This document shows, one piece after another, positions 1 to 7,005 of a stretch of 17,418 nt of DNA. The notes under the pieces were generated by a model. It did no database searches and was not told where the DNA came from. It was given only the letters and a program-made list of their open reading frames with translations. Origin of the DNA: Firmicutes bacterium UBA6226 (lineage in GTDB: Bacteria > Bacillota_A > Clostridia > Peptostreptococcales > Acidaminobacteraceae); assembly GCA_002441045.1 (NCBI GenBank), contig DJWQ01000200.1, positions 1-17,418 on the forward strand, in the 5' to 3' direction. The translations under genes were made by a program, and so were the position numbers. Within the stretch, counting starts at the first letter, position 1. Each line of letters starts with the position of its first letter.

Positions 1-14
1 AAACGACGTAGAAT

Positions 15-890
15 TTAGGTATTAACACGAATCGCGTGATTCACAACTTCGATTTCAAGTGGTAATTTAGGACCCTGTTCTCCGTCTAAGTCTGAAGTGA
101 TCTCTTCATTACAAGATACTTTAACTTGTTTGGATTGAATATAGTGAATATAATCGCTCTTTGGATGCTCGCCTCCTAACACTTGAATCATTAAAGGCAT
201 TAAGTCTAACACAGGACATTTTTTAAACACCAAGACATCCAATAGACCATCTGAAATATCTGAATAAGGCGCAAGCTTTCTGAATCCGCCTGCCGATTTA
301 CCATTCATTATAAGAACAAAATAGATATCCTCTTCAATCACAAGATTATCTGACTCAATCTTAGCTTTAAAGGTTCTTAACTTTGGAATCTCTTCGATGC
401 CTTTTATATAATAAGCAAGGACACCTAAGACGTTCTTTGTTTGCTCGTTCACCCTTTGGCTAATGTCAACAAGATTACCAAAGCTAGCAACATTGATGAA
501 ATATTGTTCATTGATTTTACCTAAATCACAGCTAGAATAGTGATCGCTTAGTGCTACTTTTGTCATCCCTTCTATATCTTTAGGTATACCAAAATACTGC
601 GAAAAATCATTGGCTGTACCCGTAGGAAATATCGCGATTGGAACTTCAATCCCTAGCTTCATCATCTTATTTACAACCTGATGAACTGTACCATCTCCTC
701 CTGAGATGATAAACTTCTTAAACTTACTCATATCAAGATTTTTAAGATATGCTTCAAATTTATCCATATTCTCAAGTCGATATGGGATAATTTGCATCTC
801 TTTTTTTTGAAATTGTTCTACTACATAATCTAATTGCGCTTGAAAACTTCTCGTTCCTGATCTTGGATTGTAAAGCAATAACACATTCAT
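15..890 (-). CDS. YegS/DgkB-type diacylglycerol/lipid kinase
   Basis: Predicted ATP-dependent lipid kinase of the diacylglycerol kinase catalytic-domain family. In Gram-positives such enzymes (DgkB) phosphorylate diacylglycerol released by lipoteichoic acid synthesis, returning it to phospholipid metabolism. Seen in the 291 aa protein: NPRSGTR at residues 8-14, nucleotide-binding SGGDGT at 63-68, PTGTANDF at 89-96, and the C-terminal acidic elements SDGLLD (213-218) and DLDGE (267-271) typical of the family's metal/active site. Length matches the family. The ATG start has GAGGTG four bases upstream. It is the last gene of a minus-strand run, 11 nt after the GNAT gene, so its ribosome binding site sits just after that gene's stop. 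The exact lipid substrate cannot be read from sequence; YegS-like phosphatidylglycerol kinase activity is the alternative. Confidence 0.9.
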   Translation of the reverse strand: MNVLLLYNPRSGTRSFQAQLDYVVEQFQKKEMQIIPYRLENMDKFEAYLKNLDMSKFKKFIISGGDGTVHQVVNKMMKLGIEVPIAIFPTGTANDFSQYFGIPKDIEGMTKVALSDHYSSCDLGKINEQYFINVASFGNLVDISQRVNEQTKNVLGVLAYYIKGIEEIPKLRTFKAKIESDNLVIEEDIYFVLIMNGKSAGGFRKLAPYSDISDGLLDVLVFKKCPVLDLMPLMIQVLGGEHPKSDYIHYIQSKQVKVSCNEEITSDLDGEQGPKLPLEIEVVNHAIRVNT

Positions 891-901
891 ATGTCACCTC
901 A

Positions 902-1684
902 TTATCTACGTCGTAATCGAATTACCCTATCGTAATTTATAAATCCGAGTTTTTTATAAAGCTGACCCGCAATAGACGAATCATACTGCAATGTCAGTTT
1001 CTTATTTTCTTGAAGCAGTGGCTGCATTAATTTTCTAAGCGTTTGTTCACCATATCCTTTACCTTGATACTTTGGATCAGTTGCTACCCCAACAATCAAA
1101 GCACTATTTGTATCTTCGTAATCCGTCTGAGCAACAGAAATAAGCTTATTACCGATATAGCCACCAAGTGCACGCCCACGTCCCTTTAACAGCTTGACCT
1201 TCATAGCGTCTTCACTTGCAAAAGACTTAAAGACCTTCTGGTAGAGTGCAACGACTGGTTCTAACTCATCCTTATTGATCCACTTAAAAAAAAGAGATTC
1301 ATCTCCCAATACATCATTATAAGAGTCTTTTGTACAATAAGCAATATTTGCACCTTTTGAAATCACATCAAAAGCGTCGCTCGATTCAAAAATGGCTGCA
1401 TAGCTTTCAAAAAAACTAATTTCGTCAAAGGACATCGCTTCAATTTGACGACTGATATCTGCTCTATGAGCGTATGCCTTTTCGTAATCGGCGATAGCAA
1501 TTTGTATAAGTCCAGTCTGTCTTAAAAAGATACCAATGATGGGCTCCTGATTTTCAAACCACCCAAATGCAGATGCATACGGTTGATTCTTATCTAGCGT
1601 ATGGCAAATAAAATAGTTTCTTGCATAATCCTTAACTGCCAACTCATATAACCGATGTGGGTCTACTTGAACAAATTCAGCCAT
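902..1684 (-). CDS. GNAT-family N-acetyltransferase
   Basis: Predicted acetyl-CoA-dependent N-acetyltransferase of unknown substrate, 260 aa. The C-terminal half (about 125-255) carries the GNAT fold signature: a beta strand reading VGVATDP (198-204) followed by the pyrophosphate-binding loop QGKGYG (207-212), then a LYKKLGF motif near the end. The first ~120 residues look like a second, degenerate alpha/beta domain with no motif I recognise, as in two-domain GNAT proteins. The ATG is preceded by GGAG seven bases upstream. It starts 34 nt after mutY and ends 11 nt before the lipid kinase, so it is probably co-transcribed with them. The context (DNA repair, lipid kinase) does not identify the substrate. 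Confidence 0.85.
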   Translation of the reverse strand: MAEFVQVDPHRLYELAVKDYARNYFICHTLDKNQPYASAFGWFENQEPIIGIFLRQTGLIQIAIADYEKAYAHRADISRQIEAMSFDEISFFESYAAIFESSDAFDVISKGANIAYCTKDSYNDVLGDESLFFKWINKDELEPVVALYQKVFKSFASEDAMKVKLLKGRGRALGGYIGNKLISVAQTDYEDTNSALIVGVATDPKYQGKGYGEQTLRKLMQPLLQENKKLTLQYDSSIAGQLYKKLGFINYDRVIRLRRR

Positions 1685-1718
1685 AGATTACTCCATTTCC
1701 TAAAATATCTTAAAGATT

Positions 1719-2771
1719 TTAAATAGATCGCATAAACTTTTCTATCACTGGTAACTGCTTTTTAATCGCTGTTGGTAAAGCTTTATGGTGAATCTGATCC
1801 ATCGTACACCAATCTGTTTTAGGTAATTCTGTATCAAATTTATGATCACACCGATAAAAGTAAAGTGTGGTTTCCCATTTGATATGCGTGAAAATGTGCG
1901 TTTTTCCCTCTACCGTTCCGATCTGATTCAATACCGTATCAAAATTCTCACTAAGGTACGCTTCAACCAAATTATCTGTTAGAAGGCCTTCATCAAGAGC
2001 AATTTTAGGCAATCCCCACAGATTTGCCAAAAGCCCACTACTCGGATATTTAATCAGCAAGATTTTATCTTGAAAAAGAACGACGCACAAGGCAACTTTT
2101 TGTGTTTTCTTTTTTTGCTGTTTTATCTTAACGGGAAAATCCAATTGCTTTGAAGTTTCAAACGCCTTGCATCGCTCTCTAAGTGGACATTTCTCACAGC
2201 TTGGAGATTTAGGTGTACAAATAGTCGCCCCTAAATCCATCATTGCCTGCGTAAAATCATCATGTCTAATCGTCATTAATTCAAGGGTTTTTTCTTCATA
2301 TAACATTCTGTTTTGAGAGACATCAATGGGTTGTTCTAGAGCGAAATACCGTGAAACAACTCGAAAAACATTCCCATCAACTGCAGGCGCTTTCAATCCA
2401 AAAGCAATACTCGCAATGGCATTTGCTGTATAAGGTCCAATACCGGGAAGACGCTCTAATTCCAAAACTGTCTGAGGAAAGATGCCTCCATATACTTCTG
2501 ATATCTGCTTTGCACAACGCATAAGATTACGTGCACGTGAATAATACCCAAGTCCCTCCCAGAGTTTAAAAACTTCTTCTTCATCGGCATTTGCTAGTTC
2601 TTTGACCGAAGGAAATGCCTTAATAAATCTATGATAATACTCAATTACCGTAACGACCTGTGTCTGTTGTAGCATGATCTCAGAAAGCCATATTTTATAA
2701 GGATCTTTTGTCTCTCGCCACGGCAAAAGTCTTTTATTATGGTCATACCAATTCAGTAATTCTTTTGACAT
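1719..2771 (-). CDS. mutY: A/G-specific adenine DNA glycosylase MutY
   Basis: Removes adenine mispaired with 8-oxoguanine in base excision repair. The 350 aa protein has every expected element: catalytic Glu31 in SEIMLQQTQV, the helix-hairpin-helix LPGIGPYTA (108-116), catalytic Asp132 in VDGNVFRV, and a [4Fe-4S] cluster loop with Cys185, Cys192, Cys195 and Cys201 in the canonical C-X6-C-X2-C-X5-C spacing. Residues ~225-345 form the NUDIX-like domain that reads 8-oxoG, with LWGLPK at its core. Length is normal for the family. The ATG has AGGAG four bases upstream. It begins 13 nt after the PAS-GGDEF gene and precedes the GNAT and lipid kinase genes in a likely operon. Confidence 0.97.
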   Translation of the reverse strand: MSKELLNWYDHNKRLLPWRETKDPYKIWLSEIMLQQTQVVTVIEYYHRFIKAFPSVKELANADEEEVFKLWEGLGYYSRARNLMRCAKQISEVYGGIFPQTVLELERLPGIGPYTANAIASIAFGLKAPAVDGNVFRVVSRYFALEQPIDVSQNRMLYEEKTLELMTIRHDDFTQAMMDLGATICTPKSPSCEKCPLRERCKAFETSKQLDFPVKIKQQKKKTQKVALCVVLFQDKILLIKYPSSGLLANLWGLPKIALDEGLLTDNLVEAYLSENFDTVLNQIGTVEGKTHIFTHIKWETTLYFYRCDHKFDTELPKTDWCTMDQIHHKALPTAIKKQLPVIEKFMRSI

Positions 2772-2784
2772 TTAGCTCCTTTTA

Positions 2785-3681
2785 TTATCGAGTAATACAG
2801 CAGTTGCCACCCTTTGTTTTTGCCTTTTTTAAACGATCAGCAACTCGACTGATTAGCTTGTCTGCTGTATCATCTTTTCTGACGACAGATGCGCCAACAG
2901 ACACTGCAATCTCAACTTCTCTTATGGTATTGGCACGCAATGTGCTCGCTTCAGACATAATCCTTATTTTTTCACAAAGTGAATTTAAACTCTCATTCGT
3001 GACACCTGAAAAGATAAAAACGAACTCATCATTGGTCCAACGGCCTATTAAATCCGCCAGTCTTATGGAACTTCTATAGCTTTCAGATAATAGTTTTAAA
3101 ATTTCATCGCTGGTGGATACACCGTAGGTTTTATTAATCCCATCGAAATTGTCAATATCGACAATTGCAACTGCAAAAGGGATATCCAACATTCTAAAAT
3201 CATTCATTTTTGAATTGATATAATGGTCAAAAAATCTTTTGTTTGGAAGTCCAGTCAAGGGATCACGCAAAAGCTCATACTTGGATAGCTCAGCTTTAAA
3301 ATGTTCATTTTGAGGTTCTGTACTCTCAGTAAAAATCTCAATCGTCGCAGTAATTGTACCTGCCTCGTACATTGGAATCGACTTTAAATGTACAGGCACA
3401 CGATGTCCTCTTTTATGCTGAAGATAAGCATCCAGTTCCCTCGTCTTACCATCGATTAAAGTCTCATGAAGTGGACAACCATCGAGACAAAGTTGTCTAC
3501 CATAGACATCGATATGATTGAGAATATTATCATGACAAAACTTACCTAAAGTCTCTTCAGCAGAGTAACCAGTTATGTTCTTAGCGCCTTGATTCCAAAA
3601 TAGAATCTTTCTTTGTCGATCGACGATATATACGCCTTCATAGAGCGAATTCAGAATTAGTTCATAATCTTTTGGGATCAT
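2785..3681 (-). CDS. PAS domain protein with degenerate GGDEF domain
   Basis: Soluble 298 aa signalling protein. An N-terminal PAS domain (about 8-125) contains a cysteine-rich loop of the kind found in many sensor diguanylate cyclases: FCHDNI, then LCLDGCPL, with three cysteines at about 48, 65 and 69. This could be redox or metal sensing (inference). A GGDEF domain follows (about 138-295). Its signature reads WTNDEF (215-220), so both glycines of GGDEF are replaced. The substrate region also deviates, with DNFDGINKTYG in place of the usual DxFKxxND-GH pattern. However, the inhibitory I-site R-x-x-D is present (RLAD, 207-210), exactly five residues before the signature. It is more likely a c-di-GMP binder than a synthase. 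Start: an upstream in-frame ATG extends the frame to 3756, but only the ATG at 3681 has a strong GGAGG at correct spacing. First gene of the mutY run. Confidence 0.88.
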   Translation of the reverse strand: MIPKDYELILNSLYEGVYIVDRQRKILFWNQGAKNITGYSAEETLGKFCHDNILNHIDVYGRQLCLDGCPLHETLIDGKTRELDAYLQHKRGHRVPVHLKSIPMYEAGTITATIEIFTESTEPQNEHFKAELSKYELLRDPLTGLPNKRFFDHYINSKMNDFRMLDIPFAVAIVDIDNFDGINKTYGVSTSDEILKLLSESYRSSIRLADLIGRWTNDEFVFIFSGVTNESLNSLCEKIRIMSEASTLRANTIREVEIAVSVGASVVRKDDTADKLISRVADRLKKAKTKGGNCCITR

Positions 3682-3773
3682 AGTCGCCTCCTTTATGTAC
3701 ATCTCTCTTATACCCAATCTCTCACAAAATATATGATTGTAAAAAAAAGATAACATTTCACATGCCTTTATAT

Positions 3774-3779
3774 TATAAT
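3774..3779 (+). promoter_or_regulatory. Candidate -10 box of the papain-like gene
   Basis: A perfect TATAAT lies 30 bases before the ATG at 3809, with a weak -35 (ATAACA, 3750-3755) at 18 bp. A GAGG element at 3797-3800 supplies the ribosome binding site. The box is the core of a palindrome (TATTATAATA, 3771-3780), so it could also face the minus strand. I found no convincing -35 on that side for the PAS-GGDEF gene. Confidence 0.45.
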
Positions 3780-3808
3780 AGATTTATTATTAGAATGAGG
3801 AAAAATCT

Positions 3809-4387
3809 ATGCAAAATGACGCTTATTATATTTATCTTGTATTTTCAAAGACTGGCACTTGGTTATCCAAAGCCTTGAAATACTTCCAACCAGCAAAATA
3901 CGTACATACTTCTATAGGCTTTGATGACCGATTTGACGAAATGTATTCTTTCGGTCGAATTCATCCGAGAAATCCTTTTTCAGGTGGTTTTGTCAAAGAA
4001 AGCTTATATGAAGGTGTCTATAAAAACAATCCTTCAAGTGCGTGTCAAATATTTAGAGTTCCTGTTACGCAAGAGCAGTTTGAAGGTTTGAAGGCAGATA
4101 TTGAGTATTTCTATAAACATAAAAATCAATATCGATATAATTTTATTGGACTCTTCGGCGTATGGTTTAATCGCCCAATTTATCGAAAAAATCACTATTT
4201 TTGTTCTCAATTTGTGTATGTATTACTTAGAAGACATCATATTTTAGATGTTGGAAAGACACCTGAACTCGTTCAAACGGTTGATTTAATGACACTTGAA
4301 AATAAAAAATTAATTTATGAAGGATTAATTGTGGACTATCCTAAAAAAAAGAACTCTTTTAATCAAATGGCTCAGAACAAATCTTAA
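3809..4387 (+). CDS. Permuted papain-like (YiiX/NlpC-P60-type) protein
   Basis: 192 aa protein without signal peptide or membrane helix. The layout suggests the circularly permuted NlpC/P60 (papain-like) superfamily that includes YiiX. A histidine lies near the N-terminus after a strand (Tyr-Val-His33-Thr-Ser), and the putative nucleophile cysteine lies in the second half at the start of a helix (Tyr-Phe-Cys132-Ser-Gln-Phe-Val). Between them are a SFGR motif and a GGF segment. Members hydrolyse or transfer amide or thioester bonds in peptidoglycan, proteins or lipids, and the substrate here is unknown. It is monocistronic, divergent from the PAS-GGDEF operon, and ends at a strong two-way terminator. 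The ATG is supported by GAGG eight bases upstream and a perfect -10 box. The fold assignment is motif-level inference. Confidence 0.75.
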   Translation: MQNDAYYIYLVFSKTGTWLSKALKYFQPAKYVHTSIGFDDRFDEMYSFGRIHPRNPFSGGFVKESLYEGVYKNNPSSACQIFRVPVTQEQFEGLKADIEYFYKHKNQYRYNFIGLFGVWFNRPIYRKNHYFCSQFVYVLLRRHHILDVGKTPELVQTVDLMTLENKKLIYEGLIVDYPKKKNSFNQMAQNKS

Positions 4388-4455
4388 TTCATGGTATTAT
4401 AATTATTATACTTTATTCGAATTTCTGAAATCAATCAAAACAATGAAAACAATAA

Positions 4456-4511
4456 AAAACCCCAAATGTTGCTTCACAACAATGTGAAAGCAATATCTGG
4501 GGGTTTATTTT
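4456..4511. terminator. Bidirectional terminator between convergent genes
   Basis: A long stem-loop separates convergent genes. The left arm runs from AACCCC (4458-4463) to TTCAC at 4476. The right arm runs from GTGAA (4484) to GGGGGTT (4505). The arms pair over about 18-20 bp with a few bulges. An A-run lies to the left and TTTATTTTTT to the right, so it can end transcripts from either side. The minus-strand thioredoxin-fold gene stops at 4512, directly beside it. Confidence 0.85.
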
Positions 4512-5162
4512 TTATGCTCTTTGCGCTTTTTCGATTTCTTCTAAGAAAACTTCAAGCGGTTGATTGCCCACGAACTCATATTGATCATTGATTACAATTT
4601 TAGGTACGCTTGAAACATTGAACTTTTCAGATAAATCATAGAAAGTTTGTGCCTCAATCATTTCACCATCGATTAGATCGCTTTCCAGTGCTAACTTATG
4701 CGCTTTTTGAACCGCACCCGCACAGTGTGGACAACTAAGTGTAACAAACACTTTGATATTAACTGGTTTTTCAAGTGCGCTTAACTTTGCTTTATAGCTT
4801 TCTGGTAACGCTTCTCCTGCGCCAGAAACTTCAAGAATTGCTGGGATGAAGGAGTTGATTTCATGACCTGCAGGAATACCATTAAATTTCACGCCTCTAT
4901 AATTTTTTTGACCATCTAGCATAACAATGCTCGGCGCCATCACCACGTTATATGCCGTTGCACGGTCTGCATTTTTTACTAAATCAAGTTCTTCAAGATG
5001 AATTTTGTCACTTAAACTTTCGATTTCTTGCATAAAATTTAAAGTGTCTTTACAAGTTTCACAGTCGCCTTCCTTTGAAAACACTGCTAAAGTAATGTCA
5101 TCTTTCATATCTGCAAAAATTTCTCTTAATTGTTCTTGTAATTGTTCATTTAATAAGCTCAT
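4512..5162 (-). CDS. Double thioredoxin-fold disulfide oxidoreductase (AhpF N-domain-like / PDO)
   Basis: 216 aa cytoplasmic protein of two tandem thioredoxin folds. The first carries C34-E-T-C37 and cis-Pro77 (MAPS). The second carries C144-P-H-C147 and cis-Pro187 (SVPK). The arrangement resembles the N-terminal domain of AhpF and the archaeal/thermophile protein disulfide oxidoreductases. A segment around residues 90-114 (GVKF..IPAGHE) matches the AhpF pattern. In E. coli AhpF the first fold has lost its CxxC, whereas here both are present. Likely role: accept electrons from the flavin reductase encoded just upstream and reduce disulfides or a peroxiredoxin. It starts 48 nt after that gene with GGAG seven bases before the ATG, so the two are probably one transcript. 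No peroxiredoxin gene is in view, so the final acceptor is unknown. Confidence 0.88.
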   Translation of the reverse strand: MSLLNEQLQEQLREIFADMKDDITLAVFSKEGDCETCKDTLNFMQEIESLSDKIHLEELDLVKNADRATAYNVVMAPSIVMLDGQKNYRGVKFNGIPAGHEINSFIPAILEVSGAGEALPESYKAKLSALEKPVNIKVFVTLSCPHCAGAVQKAHKLALESDLIDGEMIEAQTFYDLSEKFNVSSVPKIVINDQYEFVGNQPLEVFLEEIEKAQRA

Positions 5163-5210
5163 AATATTCTCCTTTATACTTTAATGCTACGTTTTAATGT
5201 AGTCATATTA

Positions 5211-6188
5211 TTAATTACTTAAGCGATTGATGTAATCATTTGCCGTGAGTGCCGCTTTAGCGCCTTCTCCTGCTGAAATAACGATTTGCTTATAAGGGAC
5301 ATCTGTAACATCACCAGCAGCATAAACGCCTTCTACAGAGGTTTCGCAGGCTGCATTGATTATGATTTCTCCTCTTTCATTAAGCTTTAAGAAATCTTTT
5401 ACAAAACCGCTATTAGGCAGGTAACCAATCTCAACAAATAAACCATTTGCTTCGATCTCAGTGATTTCACCAGATTTTTTATCTTTAACAACGACGCCAG
5501 ACATAAGTTGTGACCCTTTGACTTCAAGAATTTCAGTTTCTAGATAAATCTTAACGTTATCTAATGTATTCAGTTTATCAATAACAATCTGATCAGCTCT
5601 GAATTGACTTCTATGGATTAACTTAACCGTATTTGCTATTTTCGCAAGGTCTATTGCAGCTTCTACCGCTGAATTACCACCACCTGCTACGATGACATCT
5701 AATCCTTCAAACAATGGACCATCACAGATTGCACAATAAGCAACACCTTTTCCTAAGTAATCCGCTTCACCTGGAATACCCAAATGTCTTGGGCGGCTAC
5801 CTGTGGCAATAATAACTGATTTTGATGTAAGAGCTTCACCGCTTGACAATTGAACCTCAAAACCATTCTCATTTTTATTTATAGCGGTAACTTCAACATC
5901 ATTTAGCACAGGAACTTTCAAACTGTCTACGTGTGATTTAAAAGCCTGAACAAGTTCTTCTCCCGTCTTAAACTCAAATCCTAAATAATTTTCTACTGAA
6001 GTCGTGTCTACAACTTGACCACCGCTTTTTTTACCGATGATACCCACTTCTAGACCTTTTCTTTTTGCATATAATGCTGAATTTAGTCCAGCTGGACCTG
6101 AACCTATAATTAGTAAATCATAGGTTTTACCCTTATCAAGGGCAGCACTTTTCTTCTTACTTGAAGTTAAATTAAGATTGAGTTCCAT
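5211..6188 (-). CDS. AhpF-like / thioredoxin reductase-like FAD disulfide reductase
   Basis: 325 aa pyridine nucleotide-disulfide oxidoreductase. Seen: FAD site GSGPAG (29-34), redox-active C142-A-I-C145 followed by DG, second dinucleotide fold GGGNSAVEAA (159-168), and C-terminal FAD motif AGDVTDVPYK (291-300). The nucleotide site favours AhpF over classical TrxB. GGGNSxVEAAIDLA is the AhpF form, and the NADPH-specifying HRRxxxR motif of TrxB is altered to HRSQFR, one residue shorter. A 22-residue lysine-rich N-terminal extension resembles the linker that joins the two halves of AhpF. NADH may therefore be the donor (inference). Start: a GTG at 6197 overlaps the ribosome binding site, while the ATG at 6188 has GGAG eight bases upstream and is preferred. 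Its partner is the double-thioredoxin protein encoded next. Databases would probably label it trxB. Confidence 0.9.
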   Translation of the reverse strand: MELNLNLTSSKKKSAALDKGKTYDLLIIGSGPAGLNSALYAKRKGLEVGIIGKKSGGQVVDTTSVENYLGFEFKTGEELVQAFKSHVDSLKVPVLNDVEVTAINKNENGFEVQLSSGEALTSKSVIIATGSRPRHLGIPGEADYLGKGVAYCAICDGPLFEGLDVIVAGGGNSAVEAAIDLAKIANTVKLIHRSQFRADQIVIDKLNTLDNVKIYLETEILEVKGSQLMSGVVVKDKKSGEITEIEANGLFVEIGYLPNSGFVKDFLKLNERGEIIINAACETSVEGVYAAGDVTDVPYKQIVISAGEGAKAALTANDYINRLSN

Positions 6189-6204
6189 ACCATACACTCC
6201 TTAT

Positions 6205-6218
6205 CGTCCAAAGGGACG
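6205..6218 (-). promoter_or_regulatory. 5' UTR hairpin before the reductase ribosome binding site
   Basis: CGTCC (6205-6209) pairs perfectly with GGACG (6214-6218) around a four-base loop, a few bases upstream of the GGAG used by the reductase gene. It lies inside the left repeat of the adjacent transposase unit. A role in mRNA stability or translation is possible but unproven. Confidence 0.4.
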
Positions 6219-6229
6219 TTACTTGAATT
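6209..6229 (+). repeat. Left inverted repeat of the transposase unit
   Basis: Twenty-one bases ending in TACTTGAATT that match the minus strand of 6999-7019 at 19 positions, with differences at positions 4 and 11. Unlike the right copy it does not form the 9 bp palindrome; instead its outer part makes a small CGTCC/GGACG hairpin. Confidence 0.65.
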
Positions 6230-6248
6230 ATATATCTAATTAAACTTC
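6227..6248 (-). promoter_or_regulatory. Candidate promoter of the redox pair
   Basis: Reading the minus strand, a perfect TATAAT (plus 6227-6232) follows CGGACA, a 4/6 match to the -35 consensus, with a 16 bp spacer. The predicted start would be near 6220. The -10 box overlaps the last three bases of the left inverted repeat, so the promoter straddles the junction of the transposase unit. Confidence 0.5.
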
Positions 6249-6300
6249 TGTCCGAGTACATCATAAATATACGCACAACAGAAGATTTTAAACGAAGAAA

Positions 6301-6954
6301 TTATTTTTCGGACTTAAGAATCTTACATACCGAGGACTCCGATAAACCACCAAACAACTCGCCTAGCTCTTTTAAAGATAAAATAGAGTTTTTCCTAAAA
6401 TCCACAATCAACTGATTGCGAAGTTCTTTGTCATTAATTAAATCCTGAGTCCTTACTGATTTCATTAAAGCAATCTGATCTAGCTTTTCAAGTGCTTCTT
6501 TTGTAGTTTTTAAGCACGTTTTACAGGTAGAGTGAAAAGGATTGTCTTGATCACAAATATCTACCTCACTATTAAAACAAGATCCCGTTACTTTATTACA
6601 TCGAATTTCATCACATATTTGGTCAAAAGTACATTCGTCTTCTATTAAAATGCTCTTATATCGATCCTTAAATAAGGGTTGATCTGCTTTTACATACATC
6701 GCATAGGCAATGTTTAACGACTTCATAATTTTTGATAAATCGCTTCCGTTCGCATAAACGACCAAATGGTAAGCATTATCATTTTCAAGACAGTAGGCAT
6801 ATAACTTAAATCCATATTTATTTTTGGATGCTTTTATTAACTCAAGAAATTTATATTTGTCCGCCTCGCTTTCAAAAAGATTTCGAGATGAACTTCCATA
6901 TTGCCTGATGTGATACACACCTTCAAGTTCAACTTGTCTGGCTTTTCGTGCCAC
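6301..6954 (-). CDS. REP-associated (Y1/HUH) transposase-like protein, degenerate active site
   Basis: 217 aa relative of the IS200-like Y1_Tnp / RAYT family. Family features seen: the MARKARQ...GVYHI start, a LSKIM(K)SLN..YA helix (73-85) holding candidate tyrosines at 84 and 87, and KDRYKS (96-101). The metal-binding His-hydrophobic-His, normally NHVHLL, reads NAYHLV. The first histidine is therefore replaced by Ala61 and only His63 remains. The segment after the tyrosine helix is also shortened. A C-terminal helix-turn-helix (LSLKELGELFGGLSESSV) is typical of clostridial members. A longer frame begins at a TTG at 7005, but the GTG at 6954 has AGGTG five bases upstream and lies just after a good promoter. 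Cysteine-rich middle region (104-147). Catalysis is doubtful; DNA binding is plausible. Confidence 0.78.
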   Translation of the reverse strand: MARKARQVELEGVYHIRQYGSSSRNLFESEADKYKFLELIKASKNKYGFKLYAYCLENDNAYHLVVYANGSDLSKIMKSLNIAYAMYVKADQPLFKDRYKSILIEDECTFDQICDEIRCNKVTGSCFNSEVDICDQDNPFHSTCKTCLKTTKEALEKLDQIALMKSVRTQDLINDKELRNQLIVDFRKNSILSLKELGELFGGLSESSVCKILKSEK

Positions 6955-6976
6955 GCGATCACCTACCTTCAAACAG

Positions 6977-7005
6977 AGTATAACAGATGAAAAAATAAAA
7001 TTCAA
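6977..7005 (-). promoter_or_regulatory. Promoter of the transposase-like gene
   Basis: On the minus strand TTGAAT (plus 7000-7005) and TATACT (plus 6977-6982) are separated by exactly 17 bp. The -35 lies within the right inverted repeat. The predicted start is about 16 nt before the GTG at 6954, leaving room for the AGGTG ribosome binding site. Confidence 0.6.

Noticed and set aside
3..914. 10 bp inverted match (ACGACGTAGA at 3-12, TCTACGTCGT at 905-914)
   Set aside because: The second copy is within the GNAT arginine codons and stop. Ten bases recurring once in 900 is weak evidence for an element, and the first copy is at the window edge.
2708..3079. Open frame of 123 codons on the plus strand
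   Set aside because: Lies antisense across the mutY start and the GGDEF coding region; no ribosome binding site and no recognisable protein features.
5187..5202. Small inverted repeat between the reductase and the double-thioredoxin gene
   Set aside because: On the transcribed strand it reduces to about four pairs plus a mismatch, too weak to call a structure.
6245..6284. CTTCTGT/ACAGAAG inverted repeat with a 26-base loop downstream of the transposase-like gene
   Set aside because: Seven pairs with a long loop and only a short T-run; could be a weak terminator but not supportable on sequence alone.
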